Shown: in pieces, positions 9,503-16,870 of the stretch
Numbering within the stretch: the stretch's first letter is position 1
Layout of the letters: every line of letters begins with the position of its first letter
Notes under the pieces: model-generated
What the model was told of the DNA's origin: nothing
Database searches by the model: none
Seen by the model: the letters and a program-made list of their open reading frames with translations, nothing else
DNA from: Laceyella sacchari
Lineage (GTDB): Bacteria > Bacillota > Bacilli > Thermoactinomycetales > Thermoactinomycetaceae
Assembly: GCF_004343255.1 (NCBI RefSeq)
Contig: NZ_SMDD01000002.1
Span: 372,001-436,000 of the forward strand
Length of the DNA: 64,000 nucleotides
Direction: 5' to 3'
Translations under genes and position numbers: made by a program

Positions 9503-9937
9503 TTAATAACTGATCAACGCGGCCATCACCAAACCCACTCCAACGCTTAAGCGCGATGCAAAAATGGCGACGGGCACATTCCCCTTGGGGATCTCTTTGA
9601 CCACACTAAACGGGGCCAGTAAGTTAAACAAGTAAAACATGATAATTTGAAACACGATTCCCACAGAACCCCAGATCAATAAGTCGACCACACTCACCGA
9701 GTGGAATATCGCCGAAGCCACCACCAACATCAATCCGAGCATCTTGCCGCTCAAATCATGAGCTGCGGCAGCCGCGGCATTTTTTTTGGCGGGATCATCT
9801 GTGTTCGCGCCCTGCCGAATCAATTCCACTTCCTTGTAAGGTGTCGCCCATAAAAAGGCGATAAACCCCACAATGACCAGCGGAATCGTCACGGCCAAGT
9901 ATAATGCAAAATTCTGGAACAATGCGATTTGACTCAT
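9503..9937 (-). CDS. DUF350 family membrane protein (YjfL-like)
   Basis: 144 aa with about four TM helices and an Ala-rich loop (about 52-60). The family is DUF350, of unknown function. The ATG directly follows the stop of the ATP-grasp gene upstream. E. coli has the same pairing in yjfL-yjfM-yjfC: DUF350 protein, small lipoprotein, glutathionylspermidine-synthase-like enzyme. The conserved grouping suggests a shared envelope-related role, which is inference. Confidence 0.8.
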   Translation of the reverse strand: MSQIALFQNFALYLAVTIPLVIVGFIAFLWATPYKEVELIRQGANTDDPAKKNAAAAAAHDLSGKMLGLMLVVASAIFHSVSVVDLLIWGSVGIVFQIIMFYLFNLLAPFSVVKEIPKGNVPVAIFASRLSVGVGLVMAALISY

Positions 9938-11200
9938 CTATTTTCCCCTCTCTCCCAACAGACCGACTGGCAAATAATAGGAGCGGTCGCCGGTGATGTG
10001 CTTGTCCACCCGTGCAACAATCGCCGAGGCTTGACCACCGATCAAAAACGAGCTCCACAACAACTCCCCAGTAAACGGACCACGCCATGTCTCCACTTCC
10101 ACTCGCTCCATCTCGGCCAATTCTTGATAAATCATCATCTGCTCCCAATACAACGTTTCCTTGTCATGGGCGATAATCGCGCCATTGCGGTCATACAGGG
10201 TAACGGCCCCGCCTTCCCGACCGAAAATCGGCTTCCGCACATATGCCCGTTTGCCATGAAACGGATTATCCATATAGGTGGGCAACATGTAGCGTTGAAT
10301 GCACGCCCGTTCCTCCGCTGTGTAAAACAACTGTGAGTCGCTCAAGTTCCATATCAGCGCTTGCATGGCTTTGGTTTGCGACAGCAGCGCGTGGGGTGGA
10401 TTGATTAACGCCAAGTGCTTGTCAGCGACCAATCGCAACAAATGTTTTCCTGTCGGATAACCTTGTTCATCCTCGTCATCGGCCAAAATCTCCAACGCAT
10501 GTAGCCGATACAAGACATCCACCGGGGCAAGCCCGCTCCCATCCGGCGCATACAGGCGACTCCCCTTGACCGCCAGCTCCGACAGCGGGACAAATGCGGC
10601 CTCCAACCCGGATTCCCGAAGCAAATACTTGGTTGTCCCCGCGTCTTCCTCGTGCCAGTCCAACGCGCTGAACACCACCCGTTCGGTAGCGTATCCGCTC
10701 TGCCGGTACCGTTCCACAAGTTCTTGGAAAACCGGGCGGAAACGGCGGTGTTCGCCTCGGTTGGGATCAGTGGCGCCAAAGGCCTTACACACCAATCCGT
10801 TTACATAAAAAGCTTCCACTATACAGGTGGGAGTGTCACTGTTAAATTCGAGCATCTTCAATCCTTGCGGCGTATGAGCAAAGTCAAAACGACCGATGGC
10901 AGTGGGTACCGACGAATTGAGGGACAAGCGTACAGCTCCCCAAGCCGCTTCAGGGATACCCAGCTCCCTTAACAGGGCATCAGACCCTTCCTGAACAATG
11001 CGGGCCGTTTTCGCGAAAATCTGGCCTAAGCGCTCTGTGGCAAATGCCAGCTCTTGGCGAAACGCTTCGCTAATGGGATGGACAGTGGCCAACGCATATT
11101 CAGATTGATTATCTTTATCCCAATCCCATGTAAAAATTCCGGCTTCCCGAATCGGAGCATAAATTTCCGCCCGGCGCCGCCCATAATCGTCATGTCGCAT
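9938..11200 (-). CDS. Glutathionylspermidine synthase-like ATP-grasp protein (YjfC/YgiC-like)
   Basis: About 420 aa from the ATG at 11200, one base after the lipoprotein stop; translation is probably coupled. It matches the pre-ATP-grasp synthase family: N-terminal WDWDKDNQSEYALATVHP, the central KMLEFNSDTPT segment, and a C-terminal YVRKPIFGREGG segment typical of the ATP-grasp core. Family members ligate amines to peptides or act on peptidoglycan-like substrates. The true substrate here is unknown, because the organism is unlikely to make glutathione. Confidence 0.82.
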   Translation of the reverse strand: MRHDDYGRRRAEIYAPIREAGIFTWDWDKDNQSEYALATVHPISEAFRQELAFATERLGQIFAKTARIVQEGSDALLRELGIPEAAWGAVRLSLNSSVPTAIGRFDFAHTPQGLKMLEFNSDTPTCIVEAFYVNGLVCKAFGATDPNRGEHRRFRPVFQELVERYRQSGYATERVVFSALDWHEEDAGTTKYLLRESGLEAAFVPLSELAVKGSRLYAPDGSGLAPVDVLYRLHALEILADDEDEQGYPTGKHLLRLVADKHLALINPPHALLSQTKAMQALIWNLSDSQLFYTAEERACIQRYMLPTYMDNPFHGKRAYVRKPIFGREGGAVTLYDRNGAIIAHDKETLYWEQMMIYQELAEMERVEVETWRGPFTGELLWSSFLIGGQASAIVARVDKHITGDRSYYLPVGLLGERGK

Positions 11201-11201
11201 C

Positions 11202-11486
11202 TTATCCGCTGGAGCCTCCCGATTTCCGGCCAATCCCTTTTTTGAAATCGACGTCGTTCTCGGTAACCAGGCGGCTATCCGGTTTGATGTAGGCGAAGCG
11301 CTTCCCTTTTTTTACCACATAATTATCTGGATCATAGTAGCTGCCATCATCATCGCAACGCCGATCCCAATTGTCGTCAAAACACAGCTCAATATCGTCA
11401 TCTCCGCACCCCGCCAAGGGCACGGCAACCATCGCGGCGGTAAACAGCTTCACCAACCGTTGGCTTTTCCCTTGTTGCTCTCCCAT
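11202..11486 (-). CDS. Small lipoprotein in the YjfM/YgiB position
   Basis: 94 aa from the ATG at 11486 behind GTGAGGGG. A lipobox (LAGC, Cys27) follows a short hydrophobic segment. The mature part is acidic, with CFDDNWDRRCDDDGSYYDP, which has two further Cys and many Asp. I recognise no domain. It lies where DUF1190 proteins (YjfM, YgiB) lie next to the same synthase family in enterobacteria, but sequence membership is not shown here. Confidence 0.65.
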   Translation of the reverse strand: MGEQQGKSQRLVKLFTAAMVAVPLAGCGDDDIELCFDDNWDRRCDDDGSYYDPDNYVVKKGKRFAYIKPDSRLVTENDVDFKKGIGRKSGGSSG

Positions 11487-11494
11487 TTTTCCCC

Positions 11495-11950
11495 TCACTC
11501 TTCCGTTGTTGGCTTGGCGTAAATCACATACACTTTTCGGTTTTCATCCACTTCCGTCGATGTCTTTTCCCATTCTTGATCGCCAATCATCAGATAATCA
11601 CTCAATAAGTGCAATAACGCTTCTTGTGAATCATAGAAACGAAGCCGGCGAACCAAGGGATAATCATCCATCCCCTCGCGGAAATGGCGTACCTCCATAC
11701 AAATCCCTTCCCAGTCCGGCATAAAGACGGGGCCGGATGGATTTTCATCCTCATCGGGGCTTTCAATTACATATACCACATACAGATCCCCTTCAATCGC
11801 GGTGGATGTTTTCTCGTAGACACGGGTTCCCTTGACCAAGTAGTCGCAAGCAAACCGCATCAACACTTCTCCATACAACAAGGACGAATAACCGAAAAGG
11901 CTGGGAAACCCCTGTTTTTCATCACACAGCCGATATTCCAATCTGACCAT
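11495..11950 (-). CDS. Hypothetical protein with duplicated domain
   Basis: 151 aa; the start follows GGGGGAG. I do not recognise the family. The protein is an internal duplication: about 25-67 (DYLVKGTRVYEKTST ... LYVVYVIE) and about 109-148 (DYLMIGDQEWEKTST ... KVYVIYAK) align, sharing DYL, EKTST and a VYVI strand. It has no signal peptide or TM segment. It is the first gene of the operon with the lipoprotein, ATP-grasp enzyme and DUF350 protein. Confidence 0.65.
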   Translation of the reverse strand: MVRLEYRLCDEKQGFPSLFGYSSLLYGEVLMRFACDYLVKGTRVYEKTSTAIEGDLYVVYVIESPDEDENPSGPVFMPDWEGICMEVRHFREGMDDYPLVRRLRFYDSQEALLHLLSDYLMIGDQEWEKTSTEVDENRKVYVIYAKPTTEE

Positions 11951-12071
11951 GGTGCTCCCCCAACTCTCCTCCCATTCTCACATCTGACTCGGTTCGCACA
12001 CCAGCAATGGTCCTTCTATCAACGACAGGCACGCAACTTTGACGGACAGCTAAGAGCTAAGCTCGATCCTT

Positions 12072-12737
12072 TCAGCTTTGCGCACCCGCTTTGCTCTGTC
12101 TTTGTTTAAACCAGCGACCAAGCAAGAGCACCGCGGCAATCAGCAGAATGATGAATCCGTATTTAATAGAGGGTTCTTCAAAGTACGCCTTGATCAACTT
12201 CTCATCGACAATCATTTTGGCGGCGGTAAACGCCAAAACTCCCGAACCAATATATATGATCCATGGGTATTTGTCCATCAGCTTGAGGAAGACGGTGCTA
12301 CCCCAGACCACAATCGGCACGCTGATGATAAGTCCTAGCACGACCAGTAAAAAGTCGCCATGAGCTGCGCCTGCAACTGCCAACACATTGTCCAAACCCA
12401 TCACCGCATCGGCGATGATAATTGTGCGGATCGCCGCCCACATGCTATCAGCTGCTTTTACATCATGCTCTTTCTCCTCAATCAACAGCTTAAACGCAAT
12501 CCAAGTCAAAATAATCCCGCCGATCAAAAGCAAGCCAGGTATTTTCAGCAACCAGACGACCGCCAGCGTCGCCAATATCCGGATCACAACCGCCCCGAGT
12601 GTTCCCCAGATAATCACCTGTTTTTGTTTGTCCTTGGGCAAATTGCGTGCGGCCAACCCGATCACAATCGCATTATCACCCGCCAACACCAAGTCAATGA
12701 TCACAATCGATAGCAACGCTGTAAAAAATTCCATCAT
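12072..12737 (-). CDS. TerC family membrane protein (YjbE/YkoY-like), probable Mn2+ exporter
   Basis: 221 aa, with about seven TM helices and paired acidic motifs in the membrane: LAGDNAI near 20 and MGLDNVL near 115, the TerC hallmark. The B. subtilis homologues act in manganese efflux and metalation of exported proteins. A yybP-ykoY manganese riboswitch lies directly upstream, which supports that role. The C-terminus is a short basic tail. Confidence 0.9.
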   Translation of the reverse strand: MMEFFTALLSIVIIDLVLAGDNAIVIGLAARNLPKDKQKQVIIWGTLGAVVIRILATLAVVWLLKIPGLLLIGGIILTWIAFKLLIEEKEHDVKAADSMWAAIRTIIIADAVMGLDNVLAVAGAAHGDFLLVVLGLIISVPIVVWGSTVFLKLMDKYPWIIYIGSGVLAFTAAKMIVDEKLIKAYFEEPSIKYGFIILLIAAVLLLGRWFKQRQSKAGAQS

Positions 12738-12963
12738 GTTTGATCATACACCCCCGAAAATAGTATCCTTCCACATTGGCAAAATACACAAAAAGACCTT
12801 TACTTTTCCAAACCCAAAATCACGCTTGGAAAAGTAAAGGTCTTGCCAACAACGGTTACGTTGCCAACAAAGCCGGGGCATATGCCCGTAATGACGACTT
12901 TGCTGTACCAGCTACTCCCCTTTATTCTAAACGAGAAAGTATTCCATTGGCGAACTACCCTTC
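12738..12963 (-). promoter_or_regulatory. yybP-ykoY manganese riboswitch leader of the TerC gene
   Basis: The RNA (minus strand) contains the class signature GGGGAGTAGC (complement of 12911-12920), then a GGGCATATGCCC arm. The aptamer spans about 12842-12925 and runs into a long terminator stem (12793-12844). The class senses Mn2+ and switches the terminator off. Downstream is a TerC exporter, the classic target. Assignment is from motif and context, without a covariance search. Confidence 0.85.
12788..12844 (-). terminator. Riboswitch expression-platform terminator
   Basis: A perfect 19-bp stem (AAGACCTTTACTTTTCCAA and its complement, 12793-12811 and 12826-12844) with a 14-base loop and a T-run on the minus strand, about 50 bases before the TerC start. 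Confidence 0.9.
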
Positions 12964-12964
12964 T

Positions 12965-12993
12965 ATCATAGTCAACAGCATATTCTCCGTCAA
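12965..12993 (-). promoter_or_regulatory. Promoter of the TerC riboswitch transcript
   Basis: -35 TTGACG (12988-12993), a 17-bp spacer, -10 TATGAT (12965-12970). Transcription would start about 30 bases before the aptamer. Confidence 0.75.
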
Positions 12994-13150
12994 TGGATAG
13001 AGCTGACAATGTTTCCAGAACCCATGATGAATTTCGTAAGTTTCACTTCTTTTTTCACATAATATCATACTTACGCCACAAAGTCGCCTCTTATGTAACG
13101 GCAAACGAAAAATAAGACGTATATGAGAAGAACGATGAGAAAATAAAAAA

Positions 13151-13170
13151 AGCTCCCGTAAACCGGGAGC
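13151..13170 (-). terminator. Terminator at the distal end of the prophage
   Basis: Stem GCTCCCG/CGGGAGC followed by seven T on the minus strand. It follows the last capsid-module gene and marks the end of prophage transcription. Confidence 0.8.
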
Positions 13171-13228
13171 GGTCATTCCGTTTGGCAAAAAGCCAGCGCA
13201 GATGCCTGAGTCGTGTTCCTTAAAAACC

Positions 13229-13435
13229 CTAAGCCATCGACGTTTTATTTTGTTTGAGCGTCCCCGGCTCTAGAGCCGTTTGATTGATCATGCATACACT
13301 CACACCCGCGCCAGTCACCTTGACCGCGCGGCTCCAGTTCAAAGCACGGTAAGCGATGTTCTTGGCGTAGGTGTTTACATCAAACCTTTCGCTCACTGGT
13401 TCTTCCAACTGGACAGTCAACACAATCTTATTCAT
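13229..13435 (-). CDS. Small hypothetical protein of the capsid module
   Basis: 68 aa from the ATG at 13435, behind GGGAGGAATCACC. It has no TM segment or recognised motif. It is the last gene of the capsid-protease transcript and is followed by a strong terminator, so it may be a head-associated or decoration-type protein. That is a guess from position only. Confidence 0.55.
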   Translation of the reverse strand: MNKIVLTVQLEEPVSERFDVNTYAKNIAYRALNWSRAVKVTGAGVSVCMINQTALEPGTLKQNKTSMA

Positions 13436-13469
13436 GGTGATTCCTCCCTTTTTCTGCTGGGACGCCGCT

Positions 13470-14279
13470 TTATCCCCTTCTGAAAGCACAAGGTGAGTCC
13501 ACTTTGACAGACACCCCTGTCCGTTTGGCATAGTGCTTGATCACACGCAGGCGCTGGTTCAACTCCCCCATCTCCCCCTCCAGCTCAAACGCGAAAGACG
13601 CGCGGTTTTGCTCTTTTATGCCAAACAGATAATGAAGGAACCGTCCGGTGTTGGCTCCTGTCACAAACACACGCATGCGCAACGTTTCACTGGCGGAGAA
13701 TGAAGAGAGTTGCCGGCGCACGTTACCCGCTTCCGAAATCCGCAGGGATTTAAATGAAATGGGCGTTCCGTACTCCAAAGCGGAGTCCGCGTCGGTACCC
13801 CATGCGTTCCGAGCGCCCTTTTGCACTTGAAAGGCAGCATGCGGGTTGGCGGGGACACTGACGACGCTGATTTCCACCAAATCGATTTTTTCAATGAGAT
13901 GGCGATGAGGAGCCAATTGCCGGCGGTGAAAATAACCGCCAATGGAAAACGATCTTAACGTGCCTAGCTCGATTTGTTTGCGAATCCCCTCAAGGTGGGG
14001 GTCGGGGGATCGGTTCACTTGGGCTACAACGTACAATCCGCGCTGATCCAGATGCGCTTCCAGCACTTGGCCTATCGGTTTTTTATGGTCGTGATAAGCC
14101 AGCAGGATCGGATTTTTCATGTACTGCTCTATGCTGTCGTCAAACGCTTTCGGATCGATCGTATCCCCATGGCGGTCTCGCTCATGAAAGGTACTGGCAT
14201 ACCCCTCCAGCAGAAGCGCGCCTTCTTCGGCGTCCTTGGCTTTACGGATGCGATGAATGACGGGAAATGGTCGACTCAT
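13470..14279 (-). CDS. HK97 family prohead protease
   Basis: 269 aa; the ATG follows AGGAGG. It has the U35 protease layout: GYASTF near 26, the His of AYHDHKKPIGQ (63-65) and the Ser of LRSFSIGGYF (112), then EISVVSVPANPHA. It cleaves the capsid N-terminal delta region during head maturation. The family domain usually ends near residue 170; about 100 extra C-terminal residues here match nothing I know. It lies directly after the major capsid gene, the reverse of the usual order. Confidence 0.85.
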   Translation of the reverse strand: MSRPFPVIHRIRKAKDAEEGALLLEGYASTFHERDRHGDTIDPKAFDDSIEQYMKNPILLAYHDHKKPIGQVLEAHLDQRGLYVVAQVNRSPDPHLEGIRKQIELGTLRSFSIGGYFHRRQLAPHRHLIEKIDLVEISVVSVPANPHAAFQVQKGARNAWGTDADSALEYGTPISFKSLRISEAGNVRRQLSSFSASETLRMRVFVTGANTGRFLHYLFGIKEQNRASFAFELEGEMGELNQRLRVIKHYAKRTGVSVKVDSPCAFRRG

Positions 14280-14322
14280 GGGAACCTCCTTTCCAAAAGG
14301 AAGCGTGGGGCCGCATCCGGCT

Positions 14323-15390
14323 TCACGCTTTCTTCAACAGTGCCTTGACGACCCCATCGGCAAACCCACCGCTCTTGTGCGGATAGGCGATGGCAGTACG
14401 TACCGTCGCTTCAATCTTGTTTTTGTCACCCTCCAGCGGGAAGACCCGTATCGTTACATTTCGGCGCTGGGACAGCAAGACCGAAGCCCGGTTCGCCAAG
14501 ATGATCGGATAAGTGGGGGTTGTTCCGTCGACAGCGTCCAACGTGGTGAGTGGCGCTACGCTCATACCGTAAAATTTGCCCAGCTCTCCGCTGATGATCG
14601 TGGCGCTTGGACCATACATGTCTTGCGTCTTCACTTCCCCGGCTTGAACCAGATTCCAATACAATTCAGGATGGAGATACATGACAATATTGGCCGGGTC
14701 CAAATTGTACGGGGCTCCCATCGCCGATAACAAACTCATCACAGTCTGCGCGGCGTTAGCCGGGGTCAAACTCCCTTCTGGCACGGCAGCAGTCTTGTCG
14801 GCAGCGTTGGCTAGCAAGCCATGGGTGGCATCATCCAGGAACAGCATTTTCTCTTCCGCCCGCATCAAATTGACCGCCAGTTGATTTTTCAGAAATGCCA
14901 TCATTTCCGGGATGTTTTCCTCTTCAAATTCGGTTGTCGCTTCCGCCGTAATCATTAATTTGCGGTGGTTGAAAACAACCTTGCCGTAGTGGTCACTCAC
15001 CGGCTGGGACGCCACCGTCTCCCCTTCCGATCCAATCAGCGAAGCGGTAAAATCACTGGCCACTACCGGTAGCTCAAACGGATCCTTGGGAGCATTAAAG
15101 ATTTGGTGGTAATTGCGCACTTTGGACTGCTGACGGATTTTGTCTATGATTTGCGCGCCCAACGATTCCGGCTCCCACTGTGTCTCCGGCAAATCCCCAG
15201 CCGCTTTCGCCTCGATCATTTTCAGATCGGACAAGGAGATTTCCTCACTGTAGCTTTTGCAGTGGAGAATCGCGTCCAGCAATTGCTCATCGGCCGGGGA
15301 TAAAGCAGCATACTTGCCCGAATCAATGTGGATCTGCGGGGTTCCTCCAGCGTAATAACTACGGGTGATTCCGAATGGATAAGTAGACAT
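14323..15390 (-). CDS. HK97-fold major capsid protein
   Basis: 355 aa from the ATG at 15390, behind AAGGAG. About 100 N-terminal residues are charged and likely form the cleaved delta region. The rest reads as an HK97-type capsid: FELPVVASDFTASLIGSEGET, then a long helix region NLMRAEEKMLFLDD, and a C-terminal ISGELGKFYGMSVA and LANRASVLLSQRRNVTIRVFP. The adjacent prohead protease supports the call. It is unusual in lying after the lysis genes rather than after the portal. Confidence 0.8.
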   Translation of the reverse strand: MSTYPFGITRSYYAGGTPQIHIDSGKYAALSPADEQLLDAILHCKSYSEEISLSDLKMIEAKAAGDLPETQWEPESLGAQIIDKIRQQSKVRNYHQIFNAPKDPFELPVVASDFTASLIGSEGETVASQPVSDHYGKVVFNHRKLMITAEATTEFEEENIPEMMAFLKNQLAVNLMRAEEKMLFLDDATHGLLANAADKTAAVPEGSLTPANAAQTVMSLLSAMGAPYNLDPANIVMYLHPELYWNLVQAGEVKTQDMYGPSATIISGELGKFYGMSVAPLTTLDAVDGTTPTYPIILANRASVLLSQRRNVTIRVFPLEGDKNKIEATVRTAIAYPHKSGGFADGVVKALLKKA

Positions 15391-15481
15391 CTCGCTCACT
15401 CCTTAAATGATGTTGGTTGGCCTGCAATGCGCAGACCCTGCTTAAACAGATATAAACAACACGGTTAAATTTATATAAATA

Positions 15482-15513
15482 TTCTCCTATACGTTTATTT
15501 TACGACGGATCAA
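15482..15513 (-). promoter_or_regulatory. Candidate promoter of the capsid-protease module
   Basis: Minus strand: -35 TTGATC (15508-15513), a 16-bp spacer, -10 TATAGG (15486-15491). A TTCTCC half-site (15482-15487) like the operator half-site near the first XRE gene overlaps the -10. Confidence 0.45.
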
Positions 15514-15555
15514 ACGCTCAGGGTAGAGACAATCCCTTCACACCCTTGGCCCCGC

Positions 15556-16257
15556 TTATGAGAACAGCGCTCCCCATGTTTGCGGACCGACGATGCCATC
15601 CACAGCCAGACCGCGGGATTTTTGGAAAGCCTGCACCGCACGTTTGGTCACCGGGCCGTAGATTCCATCTGCCGGCACACCCAATCTCACTTGAACTTGT
15701 TTGATATCATCCCCTCGCATCATCGGGCGAGTAACCTTCAACAAACGGCGCAGGCCACTTCCCGCTGCCGGCGACGCAGAACCCCCTTGTCTTACCCGGG
15801 CAATAAATGATGACCATTGCTTAAGAAGATTTGCCGGACAATTTTTTCCGGACCAGTGCTTATGAGGAACCACCCGGCTGATTGGAATCTTGTACTTATC
15901 CATGAGCATTTTGACAAGCTTGATGGCATTTTCTTGTGCACGGCCAAAATCCCCATCGGCGTTCACGCAGATTTCGATGCCGATGGATTTTCGGTTGCCG
16001 GGGCCATTCCTCCCGTCCCCGGCATGCCACGCCACCTCATTTTCGGGAATATGTTGGATGATCCGTTGGTCGTCAACGGTAAAATGCCATGACGCAGTTC
16101 GGGTATTCCCTCTTGCCAACAGGCGGGCATGGGCTTGTGCATCCGCCCCTTTGGCGGTATTAGCCGTTTCATGGATCGTGATGTACTCCGGTTTCATGGT
16201 GATGCGGGGGCGAATATGTTGATGGGCCACCGGAATCCATTGTTGTTGAATGTTCAT
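15556..16257 (-). CDS. Phage N-acetylmuramoyl-L-alanine amidase (endolysin)
   Basis: 233 aa from the ATG at 16257, behind GGAGGTTGAAAAG. An N-terminal Amidase_2 domain (about 20-145) has zinc ligands in ITIHETAN, SWHFTVDD and the HKHWSGKNCP segment. A C-terminal PG_binding_1 domain (about 165-233) follows, with VTRPMMRGDDIKQVQVRLG and DGIVGPQTWGALF. It cleaves the amide bond between muramic acid and the stem peptide. With the holin upstream it forms the lysis cassette. Confidence 0.93.
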   Translation of the reverse strand: MNIQQQWIPVAHQHIRPRITMKPEYITIHETANTAKGADAQAHARLLARGNTRTASWHFTVDDQRIIQHIPENEVAWHAGDGRNGPGNRKSIGIEICVNADGDFGRAQENAIKLVKMLMDKYKIPISRVVPHKHWSGKNCPANLLKQWSSFIARVRQGGSASPAAGSGLRRLLKVTRPMMRGDDIKQVQVRLGVPADGIYGPVTKRAVQAFQKSRGLAVDGIVGPQTWGALFS

Positions 16258-16306
16258 CTTTTCAACCTCCATTTCACTTAGGGTTTGTGTTCGTCACCAT
16301 GGATGC

Positions 16307-16735
16307 CTATTGTTTCTTGTCCGTTTTTTCTTGCAACACCTGAATCGCCTTTTCAATGGGACCAGGAAGTTGCAAGCCCATCCGGCCTGCGTTTTCGGTA
16401 ATACTCAAGCATTCATTGGCTGCATAAAAAAAGACCGCCCCATCCCGGAGCAAGTCCTCAGTCCCCAGCAACACATCCAGCAGATGGCACATGGCGATCA
16501 CCCAGATCATGCCAAACTTCCGCAAAATGCCTTTGCTGCCGATCTGACTCGAAAGCTTCTTCTCATAAAATCCGGCCAGCAGGCCCGTCACAAAGTCAAT
16601 GCACACCAAAATGCCCAACACGATCAAACCCGTGGACCATCCTCCAAAAATATAAGAGGCTGCGGCACCCGTCATTGCGACCGTTGTTTTGATCGTCACA
16701 CTCTCCTGCGCCATTTGTTTGAGCATCTCTTTCAC
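16307..16735 (-). CDS. Phage holin (phi29/TcdE-type, phage_holin_4 family)
   Basis: 142 aa from a GTG at 16735 behind AAAAGGTGG. It has several hydrophobic helices (about 18-35, 38-57, 85-105). The segment GGWSTGLIVLGILVCIDFVTGLLAGFYEKKLSS and the later RKFGMIWVI are typical of this holin family. It opens the membrane to release the amidase, whose gene follows 49 bases later. Confidence 0.88.
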   Translation of the reverse strand: MKEMLKQMAQESVTIKTTVAMTGAAASYIFGGWSTGLIVLGILVCIDFVTGLLAGFYEKKLSSQIGSKGILRKFGMIWVIAMCHLLDVLLGTEDLLRDGAVFFYAANECLSITENAGRMGLQLPGPIEKAIQVLQEKTDKKQ

Positions 16736-16870
16736 ATCGCACCACCTTTTCTTTCTATTTACTGCCCACAATCCACCCGACAGTGGGCACATGGCGGAAA
16801 ATGATTGTTTCTCGTTGTCCATCAGCGATTGTTTCCCTTGCCGCATAGCCGGGACTTCGCCTCTTTGCCT

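Noticed and set aside
14323-15390. Capsid-fold protein as an encapsulin with cargo
   Set aside because: A prohead protease follows it, it has a long delta-like N-terminus, and a full phage packaging and tail set lies in the same element.
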